Positions 16,216-23,998 of a DNA stretch of 44,147 nt are shown in pieces. Positions within the stretch are counted from its first letter, which is position 1. Every line of letters starts with the position of its first letter. The translations under genes were made by a program, and so were the position numbers. The stretch is taken from assembly GCA_964514575.1 (NCBI GenBank), contig CAZETJ010000004.1, positions 1-44,147 on the forward strand, given 5' to 3'. The notes below the pieces were generated by a model, which worked only from the letters and a program-made list of their open reading frames with translations, did no database searches and had not been told where the DNA came from. The DNA comes from CAZETJ01 sp964514575 (lineage in GTDB: Bacteria > Patescibacteriota > Saccharimonadia > Saccharimonadales > UBA10212).

Positions 16216-16667
16216 GCCGACATACTCCTCTTGGCCTCGCGCTCTTGCTGGCGGCGCTTTATGACCTCGCGCTTATCATAGCGTTTTTTGCCGCGGCCTA
16301 CAGCTATACGCAGCTTAACGAAATGGCCGCGGTTAAGGATTTCTAGCGGCACGATTGTATTGCCGGACTGTCGGGCAGCGGCTATCTTTTCTATCTCTGA
16401 CTTTTTAGCTAGTAGTTTACGGCTGCGGGTTTGCTCGTCTTCGCCGATCGGTAGGCCGGCCGAGGGCATAATCTGGGCGTTAATTAGCCATAACTCGCCG
16501 TCTTTAAGTGCTACGTAAGCGCCGGCTAGGCTGGCGTGGCCTAGGCGCAGAGCTTTGGTCTCTGGTCCGCTCAGGGCTAAGCCTACTATATAACTATCGC
16601 CGAGCTCATAATCGTAGCGAGCCCGTCGGTTAGAAATCGAACCAGGTTGTCTGCCCTTCTTGGCCAT
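16212..16667 (-). CDS. smpB: SsrA-binding protein
   Basis: Small RNA-binding protein that brings tmRNA to stalled ribosomes. The 151-residue sequence has the beta-barrel core with RARYDYELGDSYIVGLALSG, ETKALRLGHASLAGAYV and LRIAVGRGKKRYDKRE, then the basic C-terminal tail KRRQQEREAKRSMSA that enters the ribosome. TACAAT lies 9 nt before the ATG and AAGGGG also sits in that gap. It heads the operon smpB-xth-hydrolase-HAD-NnrD-like. The tmRNA gene itself is not in this window. Confidence 0.97.
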   Translation of the reverse strand: MAKKGRQPGSISNRRARYDYELGDSYIVGLALSGPETKALRLGHASLAGAYVALKDGELWLINAQIMPSAGLPIGEDEQTRSRKLLAKKSEIEKIAAARQSGNTIVPLEILNRGHFVKLRIAVGRGKKRYDKREVIKRRQQEREAKRSMSA

Positions 16668-16676
16668 AACCCCTTA

Positions 16677-16682
16677 ATTGTA
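16677..16682 (-). promoter_or_regulatory. -10 box of the smpB operon
   Basis: TACAAT, 9 nt before the smpB ATG. The leader would be about 2-3 nt, too short to use the AAGGGG in the gap. Confidence 0.55.
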
Positions 16683-16700
16683 CGCCAAAGTAACGTAAAA

Positions 16701-17528
16701 TTAGACAGCTAGCAGGAAGCGAAACAGCCCATACTTCTTGATCAGATACACGGTAGCCTTGGCAACTTCGAGCTCCTTACCGCTAATACTGAATTCGCCG
16801 GGATGCTCTGTCTTGATCGAAGGCTCGAACCAATTATCTAGGCCTGAACGGCTGAGCTTATACGCCAAATCTTGTGATTCGTGGTATCTCAGTTTGGGAT
16901 CATATCCGCCAACAGCCCTAAACTGGTCGGCCCTGATAGCCATATTGCCCTCTACTGCAGAAAAGACTTTTCTAGGCACAGGTTCATTCGCAAGGTCTGG
17001 AAAATTACGAAGCATAGGATAAAATGTCTCTCGAACGGCTCGGGCAGCACTAAGCTTTCCGCGCCTGACTAGGGGGTATATCAAGCCCGCCTCAATGCCT
17101 CCGGCAAGATAATAAGAGATGCTGATTGGTGGAACAAAATTTCCGGGCCACATATTACCGTCGCTATCAGTTATTAAGCCACAGACAGCGCCTCGGCGTT
17201 CGTAATCCAGCGCGTCAAGCACCAGCTCCGGAGTCCTTTGGCTGACGAGTTGCTGGTCAGCATCCATAAAGTGCAAAGCTGATTTGCCTAGATCGTATTT
17301 TAGGATTCGGTTGCGGTTGGCTGCCGCACCGACATTTTCTTTACCCAAAACTGGCTTTACACTTTCAGCATATTTCGCGAGGATGTCGGGCGTTTCATCG
17401 GTTGAGGCGTCGTCCATAACAAACACTGCCGAATAGTCCTGTTCAAGCACCTGTGGCAAGAGCTTATCCAGACCTTCAGCATGGTTATAACTAGGAATGG
17501 CCGCCACTACGTCAACGGGCGATTTCAT
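16701..17528 (-). CDS. Family 2 glycosyltransferase
   Basis: About 275 residues with a GT-A fold. It starts VDVVAAIPSYNHAEGLDKLL, has VFVMDDASTDETPDIL and the DXD-type motif in HFMDADQQL, then the acceptor segment with GGYDPKLRYHESQDLAYKL (ED/Q-D catalytic region). It transfers a sugar from a nucleotide donor to an unknown acceptor, probably an envelope glycan. It has no membrane segment. ATG 17528 is preferred over TTG 17543 because TATGAT lies 6 nt before it. It precedes the smpB operon by 33 nt and follows a glycosidase-like gene. Confidence 0.88.
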   Translation of the reverse strand: MKSPVDVVAAIPSYNHAEGLDKLLPQVLEQDYSAVFVMDDASTDETPDILAKYAESVKPVLGKENVGAAANRNRILKYDLGKSALHFMDADQQLVSQRTPELVLDALDYERRGAVCGLITDSDGNMWPGNFVPPISISYYLAGGIEAGLIYPLVRRGKLSAARAVRETFYPMLRNFPDLANEPVPRKVFSAVEGNMAIRADQFRAVGGYDPKLRYHESQDLAYKLSRSGLDNWFEPSIKTEHPGEFSISGKELEVAKATVYLIKKYGLFRFLLAV

Positions 17529-17534
17529 AGCTAT

Positions 17535-17540
17535 ATCATA
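17535..17540 (-). promoter_or_regulatory. -10 box of the GT2 gene (leaderless type)
   Basis: TATGAT, 6 nt before ATG 17528. Confidence 0.5.
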
Positions 17541-17560
17541 CAATAAAAGGTGTTAAAAGT

Positions 17561-18679
17561 CTACTGAGAGCTGGATTGCAGGGCGTCCTTGACCACGTTC
17601 CATGGTCCAGGATCATTAAAATGGGTCAGACGCCAGTACCACCACTCTCCGCCCCATAGATACTCGGTTTGAATACCGGTTTTACGGGCAAACTCTAGGC
17701 TTTTTTGCATCTGTTGGACATTCATTGAACGGTTCTGTTCGGCAACTGTCAGGTCTTGTGTATCCTTTGGCCCCCAGGGCTCCAGCTGTAGCTCATGGAT
17801 AAATACTGGCCGGTGTTTGATATGGATGATAGCCAGCATGCGGAGCCGGTGGTACCAGTCGGTAATCGGATAAGTTAGATAAAAATGAATTGGAAAAGTC
17901 GTACTGTAGACGACGCGGTATATCGAAAAGCCGTAACCATCCGGCGTTGGTTGGCCGAACGGGAAGCCGTGTTCGTCGGACAGGCTCATATAAGTCGGGC
18001 GGGTTGGGTCTAGCCTCTTGACCATGTTGAACTCATAAGTCAGACGGCTTTTGGGGGCCACGCCGCCTCGGCAGCCGCCGAACAGGCTATTCTCGGCCTC
18101 GTTCTCTAGCTGGTAGCTTATAAGCGTCGGGTCGCTTTTGTAGTGATTGATGACGGTCGTCATGTAGCTATAAAGAGCGCTGGTCCATTGTTGGCTCTCG
18201 ACTGGCATGGCAGCAGCCCAGTCGGGCTCGTGGCACTCCGGCCAGCGCGGCTGGCGGTAGCCAATGGCCAAGCTGACGTGCGCACCATAGGCTTTGGCCT
18301 GCGCCAACTGCCAGTCCAGGTCTGTGAAATCATAGTGTCCAGGTGTTGGCTCCAGATTTTCCCAGTAGGTCATCAGCCTAAGTTTTCTGAAGCCGGCATC
18401 TTTTAGCAAAGCTATGTAGTTAGCTTGCCAATCGTTGCCGAGCTGTTTGGAGTAAGGTTCGGAAAAGCTGACGCCGTATATGGGCTCATTGACCTGAGGT
18501 ATAAGCTGGTCAACCAGCCAGCTCAACGACAGCGCGATAACGGCGGCTATAACTAGATAAATCGGCCAGCGTAGCCACCAGCGCAGCCGCCGGACCGGAG
18601 CCAACAGACATCTAAAAATTCGCCTGACCTGGCGCGGTCCAGCTTTAGCAGATCCCAATATTTTTTTGATTTTATACAC
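17561..18679 (-). CDS. Membrane-anchored clan GH-A glycosidase-like protein
   Basis: 372 residues. A basic N-terminus (about 1-33) and membrane helix (about 38-57) precede an extracytoplasmic TIM-barrel domain. Features typical of clan GH-A glycosidases are GVSFSEPYSKQLG, GFRKLRLMTYWENLEPTPG, the acid/base Glu after Asn in SYQLENEAENS, and a candidate nucleophile Glu in VFIHELQLEPWG. It may trim host or self glycans, or wall polysaccharide. The family within the clan (GH5, GH42 or another) cannot be set by eye. The start is GTG at 18679. It is divergent from the GT4 gene. Confidence 0.75.
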   Translation of the reverse strand: MYKIKKILGSAKAGPRQVRRIFRCLLAPVRRLRWWLRWPIYLVIAAVIALSLSWLVDQLIPQVNEPIYGVSFSEPYSKQLGNDWQANYIALLKDAGFRKLRLMTYWENLEPTPGHYDFTDLDWQLAQAKAYGAHVSLAIGYRQPRWPECHEPDWAAAMPVESQQWTSALYSYMTTVINHYKSDPTLISYQLENEAENSLFGGCRGGVAPKSRLTYEFNMVKRLDPTRPTYMSLSDEHGFPFGQPTPDGYGFSIYRVVYSTTFPIHFYLTYPITDWYHRLRMLAIIHIKHRPVFIHELQLEPWGPKDTQDLTVAEQNRSMNVQQMQKSLEFARKTGIQTEYLWGGEWWYWRLTHFNDPGPWNVVKDALQSSSQ

Positions 18680-18697
18680 TTTAAATGAGTAGTGAGC

Positions 18698-18715
18698 TTA
18701 ACATGTTTATGTTAA
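18698..18715. promoter_or_regulatory. Perfect inverted repeat between divergent glycan genes
   Basis: TTAACAT and ATGTTAA arms separated by GTTT, 18 nt upstream of the glycosidase-like start and 45 nt upstream of the preferred GT4 start. It is operator-like and would sit between both promoters. Confidence 0.45.
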
Positions 18716-18746
18716 CACAGATCAGGGGCGGAGTTAATCTGGGTGG

Positions 18747-18752
18747 TAGGAT
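18747..18752 (+). promoter_or_regulatory. Possible -10 box of the GT4 gene
   Basis: TAGGAT, 7 nt before GTG 18760. Weaker match than the others, but the spacing fits the pattern. Confidence 0.35.
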
Positions 18753-18759
18753 AAAGAGA

Positions 18760-19980
18760 GTGAAAATCGGCGTCTTTTCTGATTACTACCTTGACCAGGC
18801 TGATGGGACAGCTATTGCTGTGGAGATTAGCCGAGCCGGTTTGACGGCTGCCGGACACGAGGTTCACGTTTTTTGTCCGCGACTACCTGGCACGCCGCGA
18901 ACCAAACGGGTTGTTAGTTTTTACTCTCTCCCTGCCCTTATTTACGCCAATCTGAGAGCCTGCTGGCCGTTCAGCCGCCGGACACTAGCACGGATCGAAG
19001 CTTTGGATCTTGACGTTATTCATATACACACGCCCTTCTTGGTTGGCCTGGCCGGCCTACGGGCTGCTCGCAAGCTTGGTAAACCGGTTGTCATGACCGC
19101 GCACCTGGATCTAGATTTTATGGACGGTTACTTTGTGGCATTAATGGCCATGCCTTTTTTGGCGATGTTAATTGGCGTAATCTGCCGGCAGCCAGGTGAA
19201 TTTCTGAAAGCTATCTTCGAGCCGCGCTGGAGACCGGCTTCTGGTTGGCGCCGTGACGTCGCTTGGCGAACCTACGCTTTCCTATCACGTCAATGTGACC
19301 TTGTGCTAACGCCCAGTCAAAAAATTGCCACTCAGCTAAATCGCTATTACCCAGCTGACAATATGAAGACTGTGCCGAACGGTGTTGGCCTTCCGCCACG
19401 CTTACCAAGCAAACAGATTGCCCGGCGTGAACTTGGGCTATCCGAGGATGAGTTTATTGTTATAAATTCCGGTCGCCATGTCCGTGAAAAAAGAGTCGAG
19501 ATAATTATCAAAGCTTTTGCCCGAACGGTAGCTGAAGCACCGTCCAGTCGGCTGGTCCTGCTTGGAGCAGGGCCAAAGGATGGCGTGCTTAAAGCACTGG
19601 CTCAAGAACTACATATCGAAGACAAAGTAGACTTCATGGGCGCGATTCCGAGGTCTGAGGTCTTTGTCTACTTGGCCGCGGGCGACATTTTCGTTAATGC
19701 CTGCCTGCGCGAAGTGGCTAGCCTGGCGATTCTGGAGGCTGCTTCGGTCGGCAGGCCGCTGATTTTGTTCGATGAACGATTAATCGAGCCGCTAGAGCCT
19801 GGCTCTAACGGTTTCTTTGTTAAATCGGTTCGAGGGCTATCTAATAAGATGAGCTGGTTCTCCAAGAACCCCGCAGAAATGAAGACTTTTGGTGATGCGT
19901 CGGTAAAACGAGTTCGCTTAAAGTTCAGCGTGCAAAATCACATCAAATGGCTTACCGAAGCCTACAGGCAGGTCCTCTAA
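18760..19980 (+). CDS. Family 4 glycosyltransferase
   Basis: About 406 residues with a GT-B fold. The N-terminal half has KIGVFSDYYLDQADGTAIAV and IHIHTPFLVGLAGLRAA; the donor-binding half has VPNGVGLP, INSGRHVREKRVEIIIKAF, LLGAGPKDGVLKAL, and an EX7E-like segment LREVASLAILEAASVG. It likely adds hexoses to a lipid or envelope glycan. An upstream ATG at 18685 would leave only 5 nt to the divergent gene and would place the inverted repeat inside the coding region, so GTG 18760 is preferred; it sits right at the normal family start. It ends with a 4-nt overlap with the convergent thermonuclease gene. Confidence 0.88.
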   Translation: MKIGVFSDYYLDQADGTAIAVEISRAGLTAAGHEVHVFCPRLPGTPRTKRVVSFYSLPALIYANLRACWPFSRRTLARIEALDLDVIHIHTPFLVGLAGLRAARKLGKPVVMTAHLDLDFMDGYFVALMAMPFLAMLIGVICRQPGEFLKAIFEPRWRPASGWRRDVAWRTYAFLSRQCDLVLTPSQKIATQLNRYYPADNMKTVPNGVGLPPRLPSKQIARRELGLSEDEFIVINSGRHVREKRVEIIIKAFARTVAEAPSSRLVLLGAGPKDGVLKALAQELHIEDKVDFMGAIPRSEVFVYLAAGDIFVNACLREVASLAILEAASVGRPLILFDERLIEPLEPGSNGFFVKSVRGLSNKMSWFSKNPAEMKTFGDASVKRVRLKFSVQNHIKWLTEAYRQVL

Positions 19981-20555
19981 GCCGGCTCGGCAGTGTATCC
20001 GCCGAACTCATTCACTGTTGGATGGCAGCTGCCCCAAAGGCCAGCGTGTGTGGCTTGAGCTGCTTGCTGGTCGGCGGCGAATTCATCGGTTTTCTCAAAC
20101 GGAAACCCTAAGTAAGCAAAGCCATAGCCTTTTTGAACAAGCTCTTTATCGAGAAGTGTGCCGTCAGGCAGGAAGACATAGCGCAGCAACCGGCCGTAAC
20201 GGTCGCGGTTGGTGTCCAGTGGGTCAGCCTGTAAACGAACCTTTCCAAATTTGCTGACCCGGCCTTTGGTGTAGGCTGCAGCAACTTCGCCATAGCACTG
20301 AACTGGCGTGTTGGGCTTGTGGGTTTCCGGCGTGTCCACTCCTATAAAGCGAATTTCCTCGATTGTACCGTTCATGTTCACGGCGATAGTGTCGCCGTCT
20401 ATGTAGTGATCAATGGCGTAAAGCCCAGGCTGGTTAACTTCAACAGTCCTGACACTGCTCCTTAGCCAATCGGACTGGGTCGCCACGACGCCAAGGACGA
20501 CCAAGGCAAAAATAACCAGCGCCAGTCGGCGTTTACGGCCATTAAGCCCTCTCAT
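19977..20555 (-). CDS. Secreted or anchored thermonuclease (SNase family)
   Basis: 192 residues. An N-terminal membrane or signal helix (about 10-28) precedes a staphylococcal-nuclease domain. Active-site features are YIDGDTIAV, IRFIGVDTPETHKP with the catalytic Arg and acidic calcium ligands, and DRYGRLLRYVFLPDG with the second Arg. A lone Cys is present in VQCYGE. It would degrade extracellular DNA or RNA, useful to a bacterium that salvages nucleotides. TATAAT lies 6 nt before the ATG. Confidence 0.93.
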   Translation of the reverse strand: MRGLNGRKRRLALVIFALVVLGVVATQSDWLRSSVRTVEVNQPGLYAIDHYIDGDTIAVNMNGTIEEIRFIGVDTPETHKPNTPVQCYGEVAAAYTKGRVSKFGKVRLQADPLDTNRDRYGRLLRYVFLPDGTLLDKELVQKGYGFAYLGFPFEKTDEFAADQQAAQATHAGLWGSCHPTVNEFGGYTAEPA

Positions 20556-20561
20556 GCTTCA

Positions 20562-20567
20562 ATTATA
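20562..20567 (-). promoter_or_regulatory. -10 box of the thermonuclease gene (leaderless type)
   Basis: TATAAT, 6 nt before ATG 20555. Confidence 0.7.
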
Positions 20568-20585
20568 CAAAGCAGGGCTTAAACG

Positions 20586-21155
20586 CTAAAAATCAATGCC
20601 TTTGTTGGCTAGAAATTTTTTATCAAAATGGTGTCGAAGCTTGGTCATACTGGTGGCGATATCGGCCATCGGCAAAAGCTTTTCCGGAAAGTTACGACCA
20701 GTCATGCACAGGCTGGTACCAGCCGCACGCTTTCTAATGAGATCAACTACTTGCTTCTGAGTGACCAGTTTGTGGTTTAGGGCGTTATTAATTTCGTCAC
20801 AAATCACCAGATCAAACTTGCCGGATGTGGCGCAGGCCAACGCCTTGGCATATGTTTCTTGGGCTGCTCGTTTGTGCTCGGCCGGCGTAACGTCTTTAGC
20901 TGATAGCTCGCCAGCGTTATAAAAACCCTTGCCGCCTTTAAAGAAAAGCAGCTTTTTGCCATAAATCGGCTCGATCTGGCGTATAAAATCATGCTCGCCG
21001 ACGTTCCAGTGTTTGATGAACTGGATGAAGGCCACTCGCCAGCCGTTGCCCAATGCTCTGCCCATCAGGCCGACACTAGCGCTGGTTTTGCCCTTGCCCT
21101 CGCCGGTGTAGACAAGCACGACCGATTCCTTGGTTTTATAGTCCTCAAACGCCAT
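20586..21155 (-). CDS. cobO: Cob(I)alamin adenosyltransferase (CobO/BtuR type)
   Basis: 189-residue enzyme that makes adenosylcobalamin from cobalamin and ATP. It has the inverted-type P-loop TGEGKGKTSAS (residues 17-26), AFIQFIKHWNVGE, the Walker B-like LVICDEINNAL and the C-terminal TGRNFPEKLLPMADIATSM. No corrin biosynthesis gene is nearby, so it most likely activates salvaged B12, perhaps for a B12-dependent ribonucleotide reductase elsewhere. TACAAT lies 6 nt before the ATG and overlaps the stop of the preceding gene. Confidence 0.93.
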   Translation of the reverse strand: MAFEDYKTKESVVLVYTGEGKGKTSASVGLMGRALGNGWRVAFIQFIKHWNVGEHDFIRQIEPIYGKKLLFFKGGKGFYNAGELSAKDVTPAEHKRAAQETYAKALACATSGKFDLVICDEINNALNHKLVTQKQVVDLIRKRAAGTSLCMTGRNFPEKLLPMADIATSMTKLRHHFDKKFLANKGIDF

Positions 21156-21159
21156 GAAT

Positions 21160-21642
21160 TTATTGTACGGTATCGGACAGCCTCAGCGCTGGTTCGCGCC
21201 TGGCTAGTTTAACGACAGTTGCTTTACAGTGGGCCTGAAGGTCTTCGTCGTCCGTTCGCCTTTCGCTGAATATGTGATTTAAGGCCTGGATAATCGGCGC
21301 ACCAACTAACGGACCAGTTTCAGCTTTCCGGGCCGTGAGGGCGACAGAAGAGGGAGCTTCTTGCGAGTTCTCAAAGGAGACCTCGGCAACCGCAAAATGT
21401 ACTTCGCTAGCTAGTGTTTGATCATTCTCGATGAGCTCTGGGTTGCATAGTTCGTAGGCGTAGGTAACTGTCTCGGTTGCCAGGAGTCGGGTAGCGGCCA
21501 CCTGAGGTAGGTCTCGAGCGACTATTTCAACACGGTCTAGCCTGCTAGAATCCATTTTGAAACGCTCGCGGTTGTACGACCCATCAACTATGGACCACTG
21601 CAGTCCGCCCTTTTCGACCTCAGGGCTAGGCGCTTTGTTCAT
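21160..21642 (-). CDS. Unknown soluble protein between glutaredoxin and cobO
   Basis: 160 residues, no family recognised. It has no membrane segment or signal peptide. It looks alpha/beta, with alternating strands such as RVEIVARDL and VHFAVAEVSFE, and a His/Cys pair in DEDLQAHCKATVV. It starts 2 nt after the glutaredoxin stop and ends 4 nt before cobO, so the three genes likely share a transcript. The context (thiol redox, cobalamin activation) hints at ribonucleotide reduction or redox metabolism, but that is inference. Confidence 0.65.
   Translation of the reverse strand: MNKAPSPEVEKGGLQWSIVDGSYNRERFKMDSSRLDRVEIVARDLPQVAATRLLATETVTYAYELCNPELIENDQTLASEVHFAVAEVSFENSQEAPSSVALTARKAETGPLVGAPIIQALNHIFSERRTDDEDLQAHCKATVVKLARREPALRLSDTVQ
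21162..21167 (-). promoter_or_regulatory. -10 box of cobO (leaderless type)
   Basis: TACAAT, 6 nt before ATG 21155. Its last base is inside the stop codon of the upstream gene. Confidence 0.5.
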
Positions 21643-21644
21643 GG

Positions 21645-21899
21645 CTAGGTCGCTAAATTATATTGCGCTAAGGCGGAGTCTATGCGGGGCCGGTCAAAGC
21701 CGAGGATAGTAGCGTCGCCAATTTCGATCACTGGTACGCCAGCCTGTCCAGTTTTGGTAAAGATCGTTCGGGCAGCATCGTGGTCATGGTCGACATCGAT
21801 TTCTTTATAAGCCACGTGCTTAGAATCCAGGTAGTTCTTGGCCATCTTGCAAAAGGCGCACCAGCTAGCACTATAAATTGTCACCTTAGGCTCAGCCAT
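21645..21899 (-). CDS. Glutaredoxin-like thiol oxidoreductase
   Basis: 84-residue thioredoxin-fold protein. The active site is CAFC in YSASWCAFCKMAKNYL (residues about 14-17), with the cis-Pro in AGVPVIEIG and the C-terminal GFDRPRIDSAL helix typical of NrdH/Grx-like proteins. It reduces disulfides and may serve ribonucleotide reductase. A TATAAT 6 nt upstream of the ATG supports the start. It heads a likely three-gene operon with the unknown gene and cobO, and is divergent from the aquaporin gene. Confidence 0.93.
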   Translation of the reverse strand: MAEPKVTIYSASWCAFCKMAKNYLDSKHVAYKEIDVDHDHDAARTIFTKTGQAGVPVIEIGDATILGFDRPRIDSALAQYNLAT

Positions 21900-21905
21900 A
21901 CTCTT

Positions 21906-21911
21906 ATTATA
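21906..21911 (-). promoter_or_regulatory. -10 box of the glutaredoxin operon (leaderless type)
   Basis: TATAAT, 6 nt before ATG 21899. Confidence 0.7.
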
Positions 21912-21990
21912 TAAGATTTAGCCTGGCATTTTAAGCGCAAGCGTACTATTATTATCCCATTAGTAACTCACAAGGAGGGTTCGTATAAAA

Positions 21991-22632
21991 ATGAGCGAGA
22001 TAAGAATTAATCGCGCAACGACCGCGCCGTTGCTTGCGGAGTTCCTCGGCACCGGAATTCTAGCAATGGTAGCGCTGGTTCTGAGCGAGACCACGGCAGT
22101 GTCATACTTTATCGGCACTAGCGTGGCGTTGGCTTTGGGCGTTGTCTACCTGATGTTCAGCGGCGTTTCAGGTGCGCACGTTAATCCGGCCGTGACTCTG
22201 GGTATGTGGTCGGCTCGACGGGTTAGCACGATCCGGGCATTCTTTTACATAGTTGCCCAGGTCTTGGGCGGTTTGGGCGCCTGGTTGCTCTACAAGTATC
22301 TGATCCATCAATCGGTCGCTAGCAAATCGGTCAGTTGGAACTGGCGTTTGTTCGTGGCTGAAGCCGTCGGTGCTATGGTTCTGACCTTTGGCTTTGCCGC
22401 TTTGGCCAGCCGAGCTTTCAGCGCCTTGGAATCAGCATGGACCTACGGTACGGCCTTGTTCGTCGGAGTTATCATTGCTTCGACTGCTTCCGCCGGTATC
22501 CTTAACCCAGCTGTCGCTGTGGCTGAACGCTACATTGACTGGGTCTATATTCTCGGCCCGCTAGCAGGTGGCCTGGTCGGTGCTAATGTCTATGCCTATC
22601 TGTTTGCCCCGATGAAAAACGCGAAAAAATAA
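21991..22632 (+). CDS. Aquaporin (MIP family channel)
   Basis: 213-residue membrane channel with six predicted helices and both NPA motifs: GAHVNPAVTLG (NPA 65-67) and AGILNPAVAVAE (NPA 172-174). The second motif is followed by V-A-V-A-E-R, not the Asp typical of glycerol facilitators, which suggests water or another small neutral solute. It has a strong Shine-Dalgarno AAGGAGG about 12 nt before the ATG and a TACTAT/TATTAT promoter further up, so it is one of the few genes here with a conventional leader. A terminator follows. Confidence 0.95.
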   Translation: MSEIRINRATTAPLLAEFLGTGILAMVALVLSETTAVSYFIGTSVALALGVVYLMFSGVSGAHVNPAVTLGMWSARRVSTIRAFFYIVAQVLGGLGAWLLYKYLIHQSVASKSVSWNWRLFVAEAVGAMVLTFGFAALASRAFSALESAWTYGTALFVGVIIASTASAGILNPAVAVAERYIDWVYILGPLAGGLVGANVYAYLFAPMKNAKK

Positions 22633-22648
22633 ATACTGAATCTTGACT

Positions 22649-22679
22649 AAAAACAGCGCCTACTGACGGCGTTGTTTTT
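22649..22679. terminator. Bidirectional terminator after the aquaporin gene
   Basis: AAAAACAGCGCC pairs with GGCGTTGTTTTT (12 bp with one G-T pair). The A and T runs on the two sides let it serve both the aquaporin gene and the convergent metallopeptidase gene. Confidence 0.8.
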
Positions 22680-22696
22680 ATATTCAAAAGTTTTGG

Positions 22697-23068
22697 TCAT
22701 TTATTCTCTAGTTCGTGGATTCTTTTGTGGTCCAATCCATAGTAGTGGGCTACTTCGTGCCAAACGGTGTGTTTGATCCGTTCTGCCAGATCGGCCTCGC
22801 TAACGCTGACAAATTCCAGCGGTTTCTTAAAGAGTGTAATTTTATCTGGCAAAAGCTTGGCGGCACCGTTTCTTTGCGGCAAGGGCACGCCTTCGTACAG
22901 GCCGAACAACAAGGAGTTGCATGCCAGTTGGAGCCGCTTGGCCTGCTCGATTGACGGACGGTCTTCAACTATAAAGGCTACATTCTGCAGACGGTTGGCA
23001 TATGGTGCCGGAATAGAGTCAATTGCCTTGCCGACTATTTCTCTAAATTTTTTATCGGAAATTTCCAT
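22697..23068 (-). CDS. Minimal zincin-like metallopeptidase (COG3824 type)
   Basis: 123-residue protein with the extended zinc site HEVAHYYGLDH (His104, Glu105, His108, His114), near the C-terminus as in the small SCO4983-like family. The central PDKITLFKKPLE and the ending HKRIHELENK are also family-like. No signal peptide, so it is cytoplasmic; the substrate is unknown. ATG 23068 is preferred over GTG 23071; a TATA-rich box lies 4-5 nt upstream. Its stop is close to the shared terminator. Confidence 0.88.
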   Translation of the reverse strand: MEISDKKFREIVGKAIDSIPAPYANRLQNVAFIVEDRPSIEQAKRLQLACNSLLFGLYEGVPLPQRNGAAKLLPDKITLFKKPLEFVSVSEADLAERIKHTVWHEVAHYYGLDHKRIHELENK

Positions 23069-23191
23069 CACCCATATAGTTTAGCGGTTTTTAATGTTAA
23101 AAAATCGTCTGAAGTGTTCCCGACAAAAAATGGAAAATTAAAAAAAAACCTGCTCGACAGAGTTTGGGACAGCCTAAACGCCTAGCTTAAT

Positions 23192-23449
23192 CTAGGCTTT
23201 CTTCCAGCGTTCTAGTTTGGGGATGCCGTTGGTGGCCATCCTGGCCATAAAGGTCGGCCAGTGTTTTTTGGTCAGAATGCCCATGCAGAAAGTCTGCATT
23301 TGAGCGGCGGTGGCACCCGGCCAGGTAAACTTGCCGTCTTTGTAGCAGTGGACGCAATACTTCTGGCTTTTGCTGCCGTCAGCCTCTGAGCCTTTGAGCT
23401 CGTCCTTGCCTATGGGCATGCCACAACTTTGACACATTTGTCTTGCCAT
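23192..23449 (-). CDS. Putative zinc-ribbon protein (PF12674-like)
   Basis: 85 residues. Four cysteines arranged as CQSCGMPI near the N-terminus and CVHCYKDGKF about 30 residues later form a zinc ribbon, followed by a helical C-terminus with MARMATNGIPKLERW. This matches the small Zn_ribbon_2 family, whose function is unknown. A TATAAT at 23471-23476 and a strong GGAGGG Shine-Dalgarno give a conventional leader. Confidence 0.88.
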   Translation of the reverse strand: MARQMCQSCGMPIGKDELKGSEADGSKSQKYCVHCYKDGKFTWPGATAAQMQTFCMGILTKKHWPTFMARMATNGIPKLERWKKA

Positions 23450-23470
23450 AATGCCCTCCTTTCTACCTCA

Positions 23471-23476
23471 ATTATA
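23471..23476 (-). promoter_or_regulatory. -10 box of the zinc-ribbon gene (with leader)
   Basis: TATAAT, 21 nt before ATG 23449, with AAGGAGGG in between. A useful contrast with the leaderless genes. Confidence 0.55.
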
Positions 23477-23504
23477 GTCCGCTTGCTCGCTCGGCGAAAG
23501 TTGC

Positions 23505-23939
23505 CTAAGGGTTTATGGCTACCTGAGTTGCGGTAAAGGTGTTATTTGACGTGCTGCCGAAAGCCATGACGCTGTCGTTGACCTTGACGCTATCACCTCC
23601 TTGGTACTGAGTCGAGCTGTCGGTACTCACTGTGTTCGTGGCTCCGTGGCCAGCGACCGTGAAGCTGCTGCCATTGACTGCTGTAACTACACCCGTAATC
23701 CTGTCTGTCGAGCTGAGCAGGTTCCTAGAACCAAACTCGCGTCCCATCATAAGTGATTTTGCGTCGGAGCGAAGAAATCCGCTTCCCGCGAAGCCGCGTT
23801 GGCCGCTGAATCGACCAGCCAGCGCACCGGCAACAAATACGCCGAAAAGTAAGATTAGCGCGATCGCCACAGCGGCGATTTTGTAACCGCTGTTATTATG
23901 GATTCGCACCGGTTGGGTTGTTCCTGTTTCTTTGGGCAT
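23505..23939 (-). CDS. Membrane-anchored DUF5666-like small beta protein
   Basis: 144 residues. One membrane helix (about 19-42) is followed by a Gly/Arg/Phe-rich linker and a C-terminal beta-barrel-like domain with DRITGVVTAVNGSSFTVAGH and VSTDSSTQYQGGDSVKVND, resembling DUF5666. The domain is probably outside the cell; its function is unknown. AAGGAGATG lies just before the start, a conventional Shine-Dalgarno site. It lies upstream of the zinc-ribbon gene on the same strand. Confidence 0.78.
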   Translation of the reverse strand: MPKETGTTQPVRIHNNSGYKIAAVAIALILLFGVFVAGALAGRFSGQRGFAGSGFLRSDAKSLMMGREFGSRNLLSSTDRITGVVTAVNGSSFTVAGHGATNTVSTDSSTQYQGGDSVKVNDSVMAFGSTSNNTFTATQVAINP

Positions 23940-23998
23940 TAAATCATCTCCTTAGTGACTCTAATTTTGGAGCTGCAACCTGAAAAACGACTTAAGGC

